From NCBI RefSeq assembly GCF_900142755.1, contig NZ_FRCA01000001.1, forward strand, positions 693,281-757,280: 64,000 bases of DNA, read 5' to 3'. Position numbers and translations under genes: made by a program. The notes beneath the pieces are model-generated. The model was not told the origin of the DNA. It ran no database searches and worked only from the letters and a program-made list of their open reading frames with translations. Positions 25,414 to 35,700 of this stretch are shown here, one piece after another; position 1 is the first letter of the stretch, and every line of letters begins with the position of its first letter. Source of the stretch: Halomonas cupida. GTDB taxonomy: Bacteria > Pseudomonadota > Gammaproteobacteria > Pseudomonadales > Halomonadaceae.

Positions 25414-26487
25414 TCAGCTGTTGTCCTTCAGTGATGCCATGTCGATGACGAACCGGTACTTGACGTCGCCCTTTTCCATGCGCTGCCAGGCGTCATTGAT
25501 CTGATCAATGTTGATCAGCTCGACATCGCAACTGATGTCGTGTTCGGCGCAGAAGTCGAGGACTTCCTGGGTTTCCGGCATGCCGCCGATCAGTGAGCCG
25601 GCCAGTACTCGACGCTTGAAGACGAGGTTGAAGCCCTCGATGGCCGGTTCAATCGGATCGAGCAGCCCCACCAGAATGTGAGTGCCGTCGTATTTCAAGG
25701 CCTTGAGATAGGGGTTGATGTCGTGTTGTACCGGTACCGTATCGAGCATGAAGTCGAACTGTTCGGTGACGGCTTCCATCTGCGCTTCATCGGTGGACAC
25801 CACAACATGGTCGGCGCCCTGACGCTTCGCCTCGGCTACCTTGGATTCGGAGCGGGTGAACAGGGTGACTTCCGCACCCAGTGCCCTGGCCAGTTTAACG
25901 CCGATATGGCCGAGTCCGCCCATGCCGATCACGCCGACCTTGTGGCCTGCCTGGACGCCGTAGTGCTTGAGTGGTGACCAGGTGGTGATACCCGCACACA
26001 GCAGAGGTGCAGCGGACTTCAGGTCGATACCATCAGGCATTCGAACCACGAAGCGCTCGCTGACAACCACCTTGTCGGAATACCCCCCCTGGGTCAGCGT
26101 GCCGCTGTGTCTGTCTGGGCTGCCATAGGTCATGGTGAAGCCTTCCTGGCAGAACTGTTCCAGTCCGTCGTTGCAGGCCTGGCAGTGGCGGCAGGAATCG
26201 ACCATACAGCCAACACCGACCAGATCACCTGGCTTGTACTGCGTGACGTTGTTGCCCACGGCAGTGACTCGGCCGACGATCTCGTGGCCAGGTACAACTG
26301 GGTAGGAAGCCATTCCCCAGTCATCTCGAGCGAAGTGCAGATCGCTGTGGCAGACACCGCAGTAGAGGATATCGATCGAGACATCATCGGGGCGCGGCGC
26401 GCGGCGCTCGAAATTCCACAGTTCCAGTGGCGTGGTGGATGAGTGGGCGGCATAGCCGCGGGTGGATGTTCCAGTCGCTTGTGTCAT
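25414..26487 (-). CDS. Zinc-dependent alcohol/aldehyde reductase (YahK/cinnamyl-alcohol dehydrogenase type)
   Basis: This 357-residue medium-chain dehydrogenase reduces aldehydes, usually with NADPH. Visible features are the catalytic zinc ligands in CGVCHSD and PGHEIVG, and the structural zinc cysteines in CRHCQACNDGLEQFC. The Rossmann motif is GMGGLGHIG, followed by TRSESK, consistent with NADP preference. GGGAG lies 8 bases before ATG 26487. The divergent AraC regulator resembles YqhC, which in E. coli activates aldehyde-detoxifying reductases, so an aldehyde stress role is likely. Confidence 0.9.
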   Translation of the reverse strand: MTQATGTSTRGYAAHSSTTPLELWNFERRAPRPDDVSIDILYCGVCHSDLHFARDDWGMASYPVVPGHEIVGRVTAVGNNVTQYKPGDLVGVGCMVDSCRHCQACNDGLEQFCQEGFTMTYGSPDRHSGTLTQGGYSDKVVVSERFVVRMPDGIDLKSAAPLLCAGITTWSPLKHYGVQAGHKVGVIGMGGLGHIGVKLARALGAEVTLFTRSESKVAEAKRQGADHVVVSTDEAQMEAVTEQFDFMLDTVPVQHDINPYLKALKYDGTHILVGLLDPIEPAIEGFNLVFKRRVLAGSLIGGMPETQEVLDFCAEHDISCDVELINIDQINDAWQRMEKGDVKYRFVIDMASLKDNS

Positions 26488-26685
26488 GTACATGACTCCC
26501 GGTTGATGAGGGAAACGGTGGAACATTCTGGTCGAGAGGCGTGATTTCGGCCATGCCCTTTCCTGCGCAATGCGTGCTTGATCCTATGGTGTTTGTCAGG
26601 AGCATGCTTATTTCTGGCCATAATCATGCACAATACGCTGACGGCCCCTGTCCGGGCAGTCTGAGTAAAGTACCGGGAGGCATGC

Positions 26686-27648
26686 ATGGACGAAGAGACA
26701 TCGCTGTTGTCGCGCTCGACACCCGTGTCACATCAGGTGACGCATGGCTCGGTTGTTGCCGCGGATAGTGCCATGGAAGGCCGTCGTCAGCATGTGGAGA
26801 CTCGGCTGGCCGACACGCTCATGCCATTGGTCAAGGAGGAAGGGTTTTCGGCGACTGCTGTTGAAGGGGTCAAGTTGATTGCTTCCCGATGCAGCTATCC
26901 GCGAACTCCCCTGATCTATGAACCGGGAATCTTCGTCATGGCGCAGGGGGACAAGATCGGCTATCTGGGGGACAGAGTCATCCACTATGGACCCGGCAAT
27001 TATCTGGTTCAGGCGATGCCGCTACCCTTCGAGTGCGAGACGCTGGCGACACCCGACGCGCCCCTGTTGGGGCTGTCCATTGCCGTGGACCCACTCACCC
27101 TGAGCGAGCTGGTACACCTGGTTCCCGAGTCGACCAGTCTGGGCCAGGCGGCCCCTGAACCCATGGCATCGGTTGTTCTCGATGCTCCCATGGCGGAGGT
27201 GGTTCAGCGGCTTGCGAGTTGTCTGCACGACGATGCCGCCTGTCGTGCGCTGGGGGCCGGCAGGGTGAGGGAAGTCCTCTACGCCGTGCTGATGGGGCCG
27301 CAGGGTGAATCGCTGCGCCAACTGGTCCAGAGGCAGGGCCACTACGCACGCATTGCCGAGTCACTGGGCTATCTTCATCGGCATCTTGCTGATGCCTTGA
27401 CGGTGGAAATGCTGGCGGAACGTGCCAGCATGAGCCCCTCGCACTTTCATCATCACTTCAAGCGCACTACCCAGTTGTCACCGGTGCAGTATATCAAGCG
27501 GCTACGCCTGCTGAGGGCAAGGGTGCTGCTCGGCCAGCAGCGAATCAATGTCGCCAGAGCGGCAGCAGAAGTCGGCTACCGCAGCACCTCTCAGTTCAGT
27601 CGCGAATACAAACGCTATTTCGGTGTGAGTCCCTCACTGGAACATTGA
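26686..27648 (+). CDS. AraC-family regulator (YqhC-like, AraC_N domain)
   Basis: This 320-residue regulator has an N-terminal AraC_N cupin-like domain (about residues 45-205, with YEPGIFVMAQGDK and YLVQAMPLPFECET). The C-terminal pair of helix-turn-helices spans about residues 225-318 (LAERASMSPSHFHHHFK; AAEVGYRSTSQFSREYKRYFG). GGGAGG precedes ATG 26686. It is divergent from the aldehyde reductase across a 198-bp gap and probably regulates it. Confidence 0.9.
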   Translation: MDEETSLLSRSTPVSHQVTHGSVVAADSAMEGRRQHVETRLADTLMPLVKEEGFSATAVEGVKLIASRCSYPRTPLIYEPGIFVMAQGDKIGYLGDRVIHYGPGNYLVQAMPLPFECETLATPDAPLLGLSIAVDPLTLSELVHLVPESTSLGQAAPEPMASVVLDAPMAEVVQRLASCLHDDAACRALGAGRVREVLYAVLMGPQGESLRQLVQRQGHYARIAESLGYLHRHLADALTVEMLAERASMSPSHFHHHFKRTTQLSPVQYIKRLRLLRARVLLGQQRINVARAAAEVGYRSTSQFSREYKRYFGVSPSLEH

Positions 27649-27705
27649 TTCGAGAAACCGGGACTCTCAGGGGCCGAGGTGTGCGGCCGTCGACAACAGC
27701 CCTGC

Positions 27706-27878
27706 TATTAACATGGCAATCAAATAGCTCATCCTGATCGATTTGATTGTCGTCCGCACCCCACTGGTGCAGATGCGTGGATCTGCTGGTGTGGTGCGGT
27801 CTCGCGTCGGCCTGATGGCCGGCGGCGGCACGTCCCTGTGCCGCCATTAACCCAACATGAAAGCATGCCGGGTTAATA
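27706..27878 (-). repeat. 173-bp multi-hairpin repeat, copy D (inverted)
   Basis: This complete copy is in the opposite orientation. It has more substitutions than B and C, including GTGGGGTGCG in place of GTGTGGTGCG. It lies between the AraC gene and the YdeI-like gene and ends 39 bp before the latter's start. Confidence 0.95.
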
Positions 27879-27916
27879 CCATGAACGTGCAGATCCAATC
27901 GGGCATGGAGTTGACA

Positions 27917-28504
27917 ATGAGTGATGCAGACATCCGGGTCGAGGCCTTCTTCCGCGAGGCCACCCAGTGGCGTGAAGAATTGGCGATGTTGCGCAGCATT
28001 CTGCTGGAGAGCTCGCTGGAGGAGGACTTCAAATGGTATTCCCCGTGCTACACCCATGATGGGGGCAACCTCGTGGCCATCTGGGGGTTGAAGGACAGTT
28101 GTGCGCTGGCGTTCTTCAAGGGGGTGTTGCTCGAGGATCCCGAGGCAATTCTGGTAGCGCCCGGTGAGAATTCACGTTCGATGCGCCTGATCCGGTTCAC
28201 CAGTATCGACGAGATCACCCAGCGTCGCTCCATTGTGCTGGATTATGTCCAGCGGGCCATCGAGGCGGAGCGCTCTGGCCTGAAGGTGGAGTTCCGTAAC
28301 GATGATCTGGACTATCCGGAGGAGCTGCTGGCGCGCTTCGAGGTCGATCCCCGGCTGCAGGAGGCCTTCGAGGCATTGACGCCAGGCCGTCGGCGCGGCT
28401 ATATCCTGCATTTTTCCAATGCGAAGCAGTCTGCGACCCGAGTGGCGAGAATCGAGAAGTGTGCGGTGAGGATTGTCGAAGGCAAGGGGCTACATGATCG
28501 CTGA
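27917..28504 (+). CDS. YdeI/OmpD-associated family protein (DUF1801-type)
   Basis: This 195-residue protein has an N-terminal DUF1801-like fold (EDFKWYSPCYTHDGGNLVAIWGLKDSCALAFFKG). Its C-terminal YdeI segment has PEELLARFEVDPRLQEAFEALTPGRRRGYILHFSNAKQSATR. The family is common in bacteria, and its biochemical role is not established. GGAG lies 6 bases before ATG 27917. An earlier ATG at 27881 begins right at the edge of repeat copy D and is less likely. Confidence 0.85.
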   Translation: MSDADIRVEAFFREATQWREELAMLRSILLESSLEEDFKWYSPCYTHDGGNLVAIWGLKDSCALAFFKGVLLEDPEAILVAPGENSRSMRLIRFTSIDEITQRRSIVLDYVQRAIEAERSGLKVEFRNDDLDYPEELLARFEVDPRLQEAFEALTPGRRRGYILHFSNAKQSATRVARIEKCAVRIVEGKGLHDR

Positions 28505-28530
28505 GGCTTGATGACAATGCAGCATAGCTC

Positions 28531-28580
28531 GCGACCCACAAGGATGTGGGAAGTGCGTTTGTTCGTCTGGAACGAACATA
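28531..28580 (-). repeat. REP-like hairpins, degenerate single copy
   Basis: CCCACAAGGATGTGGG and GTTCGTCTGGAACGAAC hairpins lie side by side. This is an inverted, shortened relative of the elements at 3541-3637 and 46472-46550. Confidence 0.75.
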
Positions 28581-28581
28581 G

Positions 28582-28595
28582 CTAGCTCGTAGCTC
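28582..28595 (-). repeat. Heptanucleotide repeat relic (2 units)
   Basis: On the minus strand it reads GAGCTAC GAGCTAG, immediately beyond the acnB terminator. It is related to the GAGCCAC repeat at 3465-3530. Confidence 0.6.
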
Positions 28596-28624
28596 AAAAG
28601 AAAAGCGCCCCGGGAGGGGCGCTT
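28594..28624 (-). terminator. Rho-independent terminator of acnB
   Basis: On the minus strand a 9-bp stem, AAGCGCCCC/GGGGCGCTT, with a 4-base loop is followed by TTCTTTT. It is 96 bp beyond the acnB stop codon. Confidence 0.9.
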
Positions 28625-28719
28625 CTGTCATCGGCTCGGGCCGCGAGGGCCTTTCGATGTTGCGAGCATCGGAGTCGAAATCAGGTGGCTTATGCAACCA
28701 GATTCAGGTGCAGCCTGAT

Positions 28720-31323
28720 TCAGGCTTCCTGAGCCACCGGAATCACGTTCGAGGCAGTCTTCTGATACTGCTCGATCTCGTGGAAGTTCATGTAGCGATA
28801 GATTTCGCCAGCCATGGCATCGAATTCTCCCATGTAACGACGATACTCGTCTACTGTCGGCAGACGACCTTCCACTGCAGCAACGGCGGCCAGCTCTGCC
28901 GAGGCGAGGTAGACGTCGGCCCCGTCGCCGAGACGGTTGGGGAAGTTACGTGTGGAGGTGGAGACCACGGTGCTCTTCGCTGCAACACGGGCCTGGTTAC
29001 CCATGCACAGTGAGCAGCCGGGCATTTCCATGCGTGCTCCAGCACGGCCATAGATCCCGTAGTAGCCTTCCTCGGTCAGCTGGTGCTGATCCATGCGTGT
29101 TGGCGGCGCCAGCCACAGGCGAGTCTTGAGACTGCCGGCGGGGATCTTCTCGAGCAACTTACCAGCGGCACGGAAGTGACCGATGTTGGTCATGCAGGAG
29201 CCGATGAACACCTCGTCGATGGTCTCGCCGGCCACTTCGGACAGCAGGCGGGCATCGTCAGGGTCATTGGGGGCGCAGAGCACTGGCTCCTTGACTTCGT
29301 TGAGGTCGATCTCGATGACTTCCGCATACTCGGCATCGGCATCGGCACGCATCAGCGACGGGTTGGCCAGCCACTCTTCCATGGCGAGGATGCGGCGCTC
29401 GATGGTGCGCTTGTCGCCGTAGCCGTTGGCAATCATCCACTTCAGCAGCGTGATGTTGGACTTGAGGTACTCGCTCACCGACTCCTCGGAGAGGGTGATG
29501 GTACAACCGGCCGCGGAGCGCTCGGCGCTGGCGTCGGACAGTTCGAACGCCTGCTCGGCGGTCAGATCCTCAAGGCCCTCGATTTCGAGAATACGACCGG
29601 AGAAGGCGTTCTTCTTGCCGGACTTCTCGACGGTCAGCAGGCCCTGCTGGATGGCGTAGTAGGGGATGGCGTGTACCAGGTCACGCAGAGTGACACCCGG
29701 CTGACGCTTGCCCTTGAAGCGAACCAGGATGGACTCAGGCATGTCCAGCGGCATGACGCCGGTAGCTGCAGCGAAGGCCACCAGGCCGGATCCGGCCGGG
29801 AAGGAAATGCCCATCGGGAAACGGGTGTGAGAGTCACCACCGGTACCCACGGTGTCCGGCAGCAACATGCGGTTCAACCAGGAGTGGATGATACCGTCGC
29901 CCGGGCGCAGGGAAACACCGCCGCGGTTCATGATGAAGTCGGGCAGGGTGTGGTGGGTTTCCACGTCAACCGGCTTGGGATAGGCGCTGGTGTGGCAGAA
30001 GGATTGCATGACCAGGTCGGCCTGGAAGCCGAGGCAGGCGAGGTCCTTGAGCTCGTCACGGGTCATCGGACCGGTCGTGTCCTGGGAACCGACGGTGGTC
30101 ATCTTCGGCTCGCAGTACATGTTCGGGCGCACGCCTTCCATGCCACAGGCCTTGCCGACCATCTTCTGTGCCAGGGTAAAGCCCTTGCCAGTGTCCTTCG
30201 GCTGTTCCGGCTTGCGGAACACGTCGGACGCCTCCAGGTTCAGTGCCTCGCGCGCCTTTTCGGTCAGGCCGCGACCGATGATCAGCGGAATACGACCGCC
30301 AGCACGGACTTCGTCGAGAATGACCTGAGTCTTGAGTTCGAAGGTGGAGATCACTTCGTCAGTGTCGTGACGGCAGACCTTGCCTTCATAGGGGTAGACG
30401 TCGATGACGTCGCCCATGTCCATCTTGTCGACATCCATCTCGACGGGCAGGGCGCCGGCGTCTTCCATGGTGTTGAAGAAGATCGGCGCGATCTTGCTGC
30501 CGAAGCAGAAGCCACCGGCACGCTTGTTGGGGACATTGGGAATGTCGTCGCCGAAGTACCACAGCACCGAGTTGGTGGCGGACTTGCGCGAGGAGCCAGT
30601 ACCGACCACGTCGCCCACGTAGGCGACCGGGAAGCCCTTGGCCTTGACCGCTTCGATTTGGGCCAGCGGACCTTTGGTGCCGGGGACTTCCGGCTCGATG
30701 CCTTCGCGCTCGTTCTTGAGCATGGCGTTGGCATGCAGCGGGATGTCGGGACGTGACCAGGCATCAGGTGCCGGCGACAGGTCGTCGGTGTTGGTCTCAC
30801 CGGGGACCTTGAAGACGGCCAGGGTGATCTTGTCGGCGAGGGCAGGCTTTGCCAGGAACCACTCTGCGTCGGCCCAGGACTGAACGACGTCTTTTGCCAC
30901 TTCGTTACCGGCCTTGGCACGCTCGGCAACATCGTGAAAGGCATCGAACATCAGCAGGGTGTGCTTGAGCTGCTCACCCGCTTCTTTGGCCAGTTCGGAG
31001 TCGTCGAGCAATTCGACCAATGTGGCGATGTTGTAGCCGCCCTGCATGGTGCCCAGCAGTTTAACAGCGTGGATCTTGTCGATCAGTGGGGACTGCGCCT
31101 CGCCCTTGGTAATGGCGGTGAGGAAGCCGGCCTTGACGTAGGCCGCCTCATCGACACCCGGCGGCACACGATTGGTCAGCAGGTCCAGAATGGCTTCTTC
31201 CTCGCCAGCCGGTGGCGCCTTGAGCAGTTCAATCAGCTCGGCGGTCTGCTCGGCATTCAGGGGCTTGGGGGGGACGCCTTCCTGGGCACGCTCTTCGACA
31301 TGTTGGCGATAGGCTTCAAGCAC
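28720..31323 (-). CDS. acnB: Aconitate hydratase B
   Basis: This is the main TCA-cycle aconitase, interconverting citrate and isocitrate with a [4Fe-4S] cluster. It also acts on 2-methyl-cis-aconitate. It has the full length of 867 residues. The AcnB-specific N-terminal helical HEAT-like domain ([16 protein letters not shown] onward) comes first. It is followed by the swivel domain with [13 protein letters not shown] and the cluster-binding core with [10 protein letters not shown] and the cysteines in [12 protein letters not shown]. Gene symbol and function are secure. The promoter carries a GntR-type palindrome. Confidence 0.97.
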   Translation of the reverse strand: MLEAYRQHVEERAQEGVPPKPLNAEQTAELIELLKAPPAGEEEAILDLLTNRVPPGVDEAAYVKAGFLTAITKGEAQSPLIDKIHAVKLLGTMQGGYNIATLVELLDDSELAKEAGEQLKHTLLMFDAFHDVAERAKAGNEVAKDVVQSWADAEWFLAKPALADKITLAVFKVPGETNTDDLSPAPDAWSRPDIPLHANAMLKNEREGIEPEVPGTKGPLAQIEAVKAKGFPVAYVGDVVGTGSSRKSATNSVLWYFGDDIPNVPNKRAGGFCFGSKIAPIFFNTMEDAGALPVEMDVDKMDMGDVIDVYPYEGKVCRHDTDEVISTFELKTQVILDEVRAGGRIPLIIGRGLTEKAREALNLEASDVFRKPEQPKDTGKGFTLAQKMVGKACGMEGVRPNMYCEPKMTTVGSQDTTGPMTRDELKDLACLGFQADLVMQSFCHTSAYPKPVDVETHHTLPDFIMNRGGVSLRPGDGIIHSWLNRMLLPDTVGTGGDSHTRFPMGISFPAGSGLVAFAAATGVMPLDMPESILVRFKGKRQPGVTLRDLVHAIPYYAIQQGLLTVEKSGKKNAFSGRILEIEGLEDLTAEQAFELSDASAERSAAGCTITLSEESVSEYLKSNITLLKWMIANGYGDKRTIERRILAMEEWLANPSLMRADADAEYAEVIEIDLNEVKEPVLCAPNDPDDARLLSEVAGETIDEVFIGSCMTNIGHFRAAGKLLEKIPAGSLKTRLWLAPPTRMDQHQLTEEGYYGIYGRAGARMEMPGCSLCMGNQARVAAKSTVVSTSTRNFPNRLGDGADVYLASAELAAVAAVEGRLPTVDEYRRYMGEFDAMAGEIYRYMNFHEIEQYQKTASNVIPVAQEA

Positions 31324-31424
31324 GTGGTGGCCCTCATTGGTTATTGGTGGTCACGGGTGCGGCGCTGCAGAGATGAGTCGTCGGCCGCCGCGACAGTCAC
31401 CGGTGTCAACGGTGGCGAAATTCT

Positions 31425-31452
31425 AAACTAGATTGTAGACAATGTTAAGCAA
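31425..31452 (-). promoter_or_regulatory. acnB promoter with embedded palindromic operator
   Basis: On the acnB strand a -35-like TTGCTT and a -10-like TAGTTT are 16 bp apart. The perfect palindrome ATTGTCTACAAT (31432-31443) fills the spacer. ATTGTNNACAAT is the form bound by several GntR/FCD repressors, including those of methylcitrate genes. The regulator itself is not in the window. Confidence 0.5.
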
Positions 31453-31505
31453 GGGGGAGTTAAGCCATGCTGAAAGACCGATGAAAGGCATCTTTTAATC
31501 GGCTT

Positions 31506-31519
31506 GTGATCTACATCAA
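31506..31519. promoter_or_regulatory. FNR/ANR- or CRP-like site
   Basis: GTGATCTACATCAA matches 9 of 10 fixed positions of TTGAT-N4-ATCAA. Overlapping, TGTGATCTACATCAAG also matches much of the CRP/Vfr site. It is 70 bp upstream of the DUF1289 gene. Confidence 0.35.
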
Positions 31520-31588
31520 GAGTGGTAGGGGTGCCTCTCACTCTGGTAGCAGGTACCATGGCTGCGTTACTGCATTCGGGAGAGGACG

Positions 31589-32059
31589 ATGTCGCAACGC
31601 ATCGTATCGCCGTGTGTCGGCCTGTGTTCCACAACCGTGGGAGACAGTGTCTGCCGCGGCTGTCAGCGCCATGATGTCGAGATACTTGACTGGATGACAA
31701 TGTCGGCGGACGAGCGTGAAAGGCGAATACGGGAGCTCGATGCAATACGCGTCGAGGTGGCCGCGGCCTTTGTTCGTGTCGTCGATGAGCAGTGTCTGGA
31801 GGAGCAATTGAGGCGACATCGCATCCGCTTTCGTGACACTCAGCCGTCGCTGTCGCGTGTGGTGGAGTTGTTGCGAGTCGGGCGTGATCGCATTCATGAC
31901 CTCTCGCGTTACGGCATTGCGCTGCACGCGTCCGCACCTGACGATCCGAAGGATCTCTATGTGGCCCTGAGCCGAGCTCTGGCGGAAGCTGCCCTGAAGC
32001 GACGCCACCATGACTCGGCCTCGGATGGCTCCGCTCGATTCGAAAAAGTTCTTGTGTAA
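31589..32059 (+). CDS. DUF1289 protein with C-terminal extension
   Basis: The 156-residue protein starts with the DUF1289 cysteine motif (SPCVGLCSTTVGDSVCRGCQR), likely a small metal-binding or redox site. After that comes WMTMSADERERRI, typical of the family. The remaining ~95 residues are helical and unrecognised, and typical DUF1289 proteins are shorter. GGGAGAGGA precedes the ATG. MiaE follows after 15 bp, so the two are probably co-transcribed. Function unknown. Confidence 0.8.
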   Translation: MSQRIVSPCVGLCSTTVGDSVCRGCQRHDVEILDWMTMSADERERRIRELDAIRVEVAAAFVRVVDEQCLEEQLRRHRIRFRDTQPSLSRVVELLRVGRDRIHDLSRYGIALHASAPDDPKDLYVALSRALAEAALKRRHHDSASDGSARFEKVLV

Positions 32060-32074
32060 GGAAGATGGTGCGCT

Positions 32075-32707
32075 ATGACCGCCAGGCAAGATGTCGGTAC
32101 CGATGTACTGGTGCCAGCCGAGTTGCTCGACTTCCTGCCCTGCGCCACTCCGGCGGCCTGGGTGGATTGGGCACTCGACAATGAGGAGTTGCTGCTGATC
32201 GATCACGCGCAGTGCGAGAAGAAGGCAGCCTCTACAGCGATGAGTTTGATGTATCGCTATGTTGACAAGTATGAGCTACTGATACGTATGTCGCAGCTGG
32301 CGCGTGAGGAAATTCTGCATTTCGAGCAGGTGGTGAAGATCATGCGCTCTCGGGGAATCGAGTATCGTCATCTGAGTGCCTCGCGATACGCCGATGGGCT
32401 GCGCCAGCTGGTGCGTGCGGAAGACCCGGAGCGACTGGTTGATATTCTGATCGTGGGGGCTTTGATCGAAGCCCGCAGCTGTGAGCGCTTCGCTTGTCTG
32501 ATCCCGCATCTCGATGATGAGCTGGCGAAGTTCTATCGTGGACTGGTCAAGTCGGAGGGGCGCCATTTTGAAGACTATCTGATGCTGGCGCGTCAGATAG
32601 CGGACAACAATATCGATGCGCGTATCGAGGAGTTCCGGTCGCGCGAGAAGGAATTGGTAACTCAGGCGGATGTTGCCTTTCGTTTTCACAGTGGTGTGCC
32701 GGCCTGA
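32075..32707 (+). CDS. miaE: tRNA 2-methylthio-N6-isopentenyladenosine-37 hydroxylase MiaE
   Basis: This non-heme di-iron enzyme hydroxylates the isopentenyl group of ms2i6A37 in tRNAs reading UNN codons, using O2. The 210-residue length and the ferritin-like iron ligands fit: an early Glu in NEELLLIDHAQCEKKAAS, E..H in REEILHFEQV, EARSCERF, and E..H in SEGRHFEDY. It is co-directional with the DUF1289 gene and followed 32 bp later by the large regulator. Confidence 0.93.
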   Translation: MTARQDVGTDVLVPAELLDFLPCATPAAWVDWALDNEELLLIDHAQCEKKAASTAMSLMYRYVDKYELLIRMSQLAREEILHFEQVVKIMRSRGIEYRHLSASRYADGLRQLVRAEDPERLVDILIVGALIEARSCERFACLIPHLDDELAKFYRGLVKSEGRHFEDYLMLARQIADNNIDARIEEFRSREKELVTQADVAFRFHSGVPA

Positions 32708-32739
32708 TAGCCAGCTCACCGCCATGCAGGGACATCATC

Positions 32740-35700
32740 ATGAGGGACGCCCAACAGGAAGCTTCCCAGATAACAGATCAGGATTACCTGACACTCTTCG
32801 GACAGTTTTCCCTGACACTAGGGGAAGATGTCGTTCTTCAGTTCAGCTACGACAAGGTCAAGGCATTGCTGGTACATCTGTTGCTGCATCAGCAGCCGGT
32901 GAATCGCGCGAGTCTGGCCGAGTTGCTGTGGCCCGATCAGGGGGTGTCGTCCGGGCGCACCAATCTGCGTCATGCACTGCATTGCCTGCGTCAGTCGCTG
33001 GGTGACGAAGCCGATCGTGTGCTGAGCGTATCGCGACAGACCATCGCCTTCCAGCTTCCCGACGACTGGGGGTTCGATCTCGATGACCTGAAGACGCTGC
33101 TGGAAGGTTCACCTGATATCGATAATCTCGAGCGCGTCCTGCGCTGCTATCGTGGTGACCTGGTCGAGGAGCTGCAACTGCCATCCTGTCCGGACTTCCA
33201 ACGATTGCTGCTCAAGGCTCGCAACGAATGGCGACAGAAGGTCATTCGCTTCGCCGAAGAGGTGCTCAGTCAGCAGGGCAGTGTGCCAGACGACCTGTTG
33301 CATGAGTTGGTCAACCGCTTTTCGGGCTATGGCCCCTTCCATGAACGTCTGGTCAGACAACTGGCCGAGCATGGTCAGACGGCGGCGGCTCATGAGCAGT
33401 ACAATGGTTTTCTGCAGATGCTGGCACTTTCCGGCCAGCAGCCGGAGCCCGGTTTTCTGCAACTGGCTGCCCACTGGTCCGATTTGCCGCAGACCGACGT
33501 GGACTCTCACTCCCCACGGGGAGCCTTCTCTCGTGCCCTGGCAGTGGATAGCGCACCGCTAGGCGAAGAGGAGGTGGAGAGCCGTCAATTGTCGGTGATG
33601 GCGATACGTCTGCGGCTCAATGCCGATCTCGGCAGTCGCGCGGAAACCCGAGCCTGTCTCTCGCTGCAGATCGAACTGATGCGGTGGCTCGAGAAGCAGT
33701 GCCACCATCTTGGAGGCTTCTGGCTGCCTGGCGCTACCGGGGGGCTGGGGCTGGCCTGTTTCGGCACCCATGGGCCGGCACACCAGCTGGCGGAACTGGT
33801 TGCGCTCTATGAGCATTGTCGTCGTCAGTTGGTGGATGAAGCTCGATGCCACTGGAATGGCGAGGGGGATTTGCCGGGCATTGAATTGGCAGCAGGCCTC
33901 AACAGTGGTCAGGTGGTCTATCTGCCATCGCGTCAGTTGGTCGATCCGCTCGGCCAGGTGACCCAGGGGGCACTCGAGCTGATGAGCGCCGCCGAAGGCA
34001 GCGAGTTGGTGATTTCCCGCCAGGCCAGCCAGCATATGCCTCCGGCATTTGATTTGCAGCCACGTCTGTATTCGCGGTTGGTGGCCAGCGATGGGCGTAT
34101 CCGTCTGCGGGCTCTGGTGTTGGGCGAGAACGAGGGTGGGCGCGAAGCGACTCCTCCCAGCCTGATCGGTCGCGAGGGAGCGTTGCGGACCCTGCGTGAT
34201 GCCCTTGCCCGGGCCGGTATCGGTCTGCGTCAGAGCGTACTGGTTCGTGGCCCTTCCGGGTTGGGTAAGTCGGCCCTGCTGGTAGGCTTCCGTCACCTTG
34301 AGCAGAGCCGTGAAACGGCGATCTGTTGGCAGCCCAATACCCGCATGTCGGCGCAGGAGCCGTATGGCGTCGCACGCCAGTTGCTGCAGTGGCACCTGCA
34401 ACAGGAGGTCACTCACGAGTCGCTGAGTATGCTGGTCGACCGAGTCGGCCTCAGCCCACTCGGTGAAGAGTCCTGGCAGTGGCTCGAGGAGGCCATGGGC
34501 ATCGCGGGTGCCCGTGAGATATCAGCGTTGGCACAGAGCAGCGAAGCATTGGAGCTGATCATCAGTCTTGTGCATCGGCTGGTCGATGAAGTGGCCGTCA
34601 AGTGCCCGCTGGTGCTGATGATCGATGATCTGCAGTGGGTCGATGAGCCTTCCCTGAAGGTCCTTGCCGGCCTGCAGGCGCGACTGCCGATCAACAGTCC
34701 TTTCCTGCTGGTTGCCAGTCATCACGGGCGCGAAGCCCTGCCGACCCGGCTGCACTGGGACCAGCAGATCACCCTGGGGCGACTGGATGCCATGCAGTCG
34801 TCACGGCTGCTGTCGGAGTTGGCGCGGCGCTATCGTCTGCATCTCTCACCGCGACTGCGCGGACAGATCATAGAGCGCTGTGATGGTGTTCCGTTGTACC
34901 TTCAGGAAATCTGCCGGCGCCTGGACATGGATCGCCGTGAAGGTCGCGCGGTACATTTCGAGGAATTGCCCCATGGCCTGTTGGGTCTGCTCAGCAGCCG
35001 TATCGACCAACTCGATGGCGACCGTGATGTCGCTCATATCGCTGCGGTACTCGGGCGATTGTTCCGCTTCGATTTCCTCGCCGAGTGCAGTGGCTGGGAG
35101 CCTGATCGCTTAGGCCACGCGCTGGAAGCCATGCGCCGCCTGGAGATCATCGAGCCGGCAGAAGGCGAGGGCAGGAGTCGTGAATATCAGTTCACCCATC
35201 AGTTGCTGCATGAAGCAGCCTACCTGTCCTGTCCGCGTGACGTGCGCATCGACATCCACAGCAAGGTGGTGCATCTGATCGAGGAGCAGCACCCGGCCTG
35301 GATCAGTCGACATCCCGGCGATTTTGCCATGCACCTGCGACGCAGTGGTCATTACGCCCGTGGCGCGCGCTACTTTGAACTGGCAGCGCGGGAAGCGCTC
35401 AAGGTCAGCGCCAATCGCACGGCCCTGAAGATGGCCGACTTCGGCCTTGCTGCCCTGCGCCAGGTGGAAGACCACCACGATCGTGAAATCAGCCTGCTTA
35501 CCGTACGCGGTCAGGCAGCCTTTGCCCTTGAGGGGCACGGGTCGCCGTTGGCGCATGAGAGCTTCGTGCGTGCTCAGGAACTGTTGCAGGTCTGTGATGC
35601 CCAGTTGGCGGATGAGGAAGATCTTGAGCAGGCGTTCCTGGTCAAGTGGGGGTTGTGGGTCGGATGCAGCCAACGCCATGCCCATGCCGATGCCTTCATG

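Noticed and set aside
29083-30756. 557-codon open frame antisense to acnB
   Set aside because: acnB is unambiguous on the other strand. The antisense product is low in recognisable motifs and reflects the codon bias of acnB.
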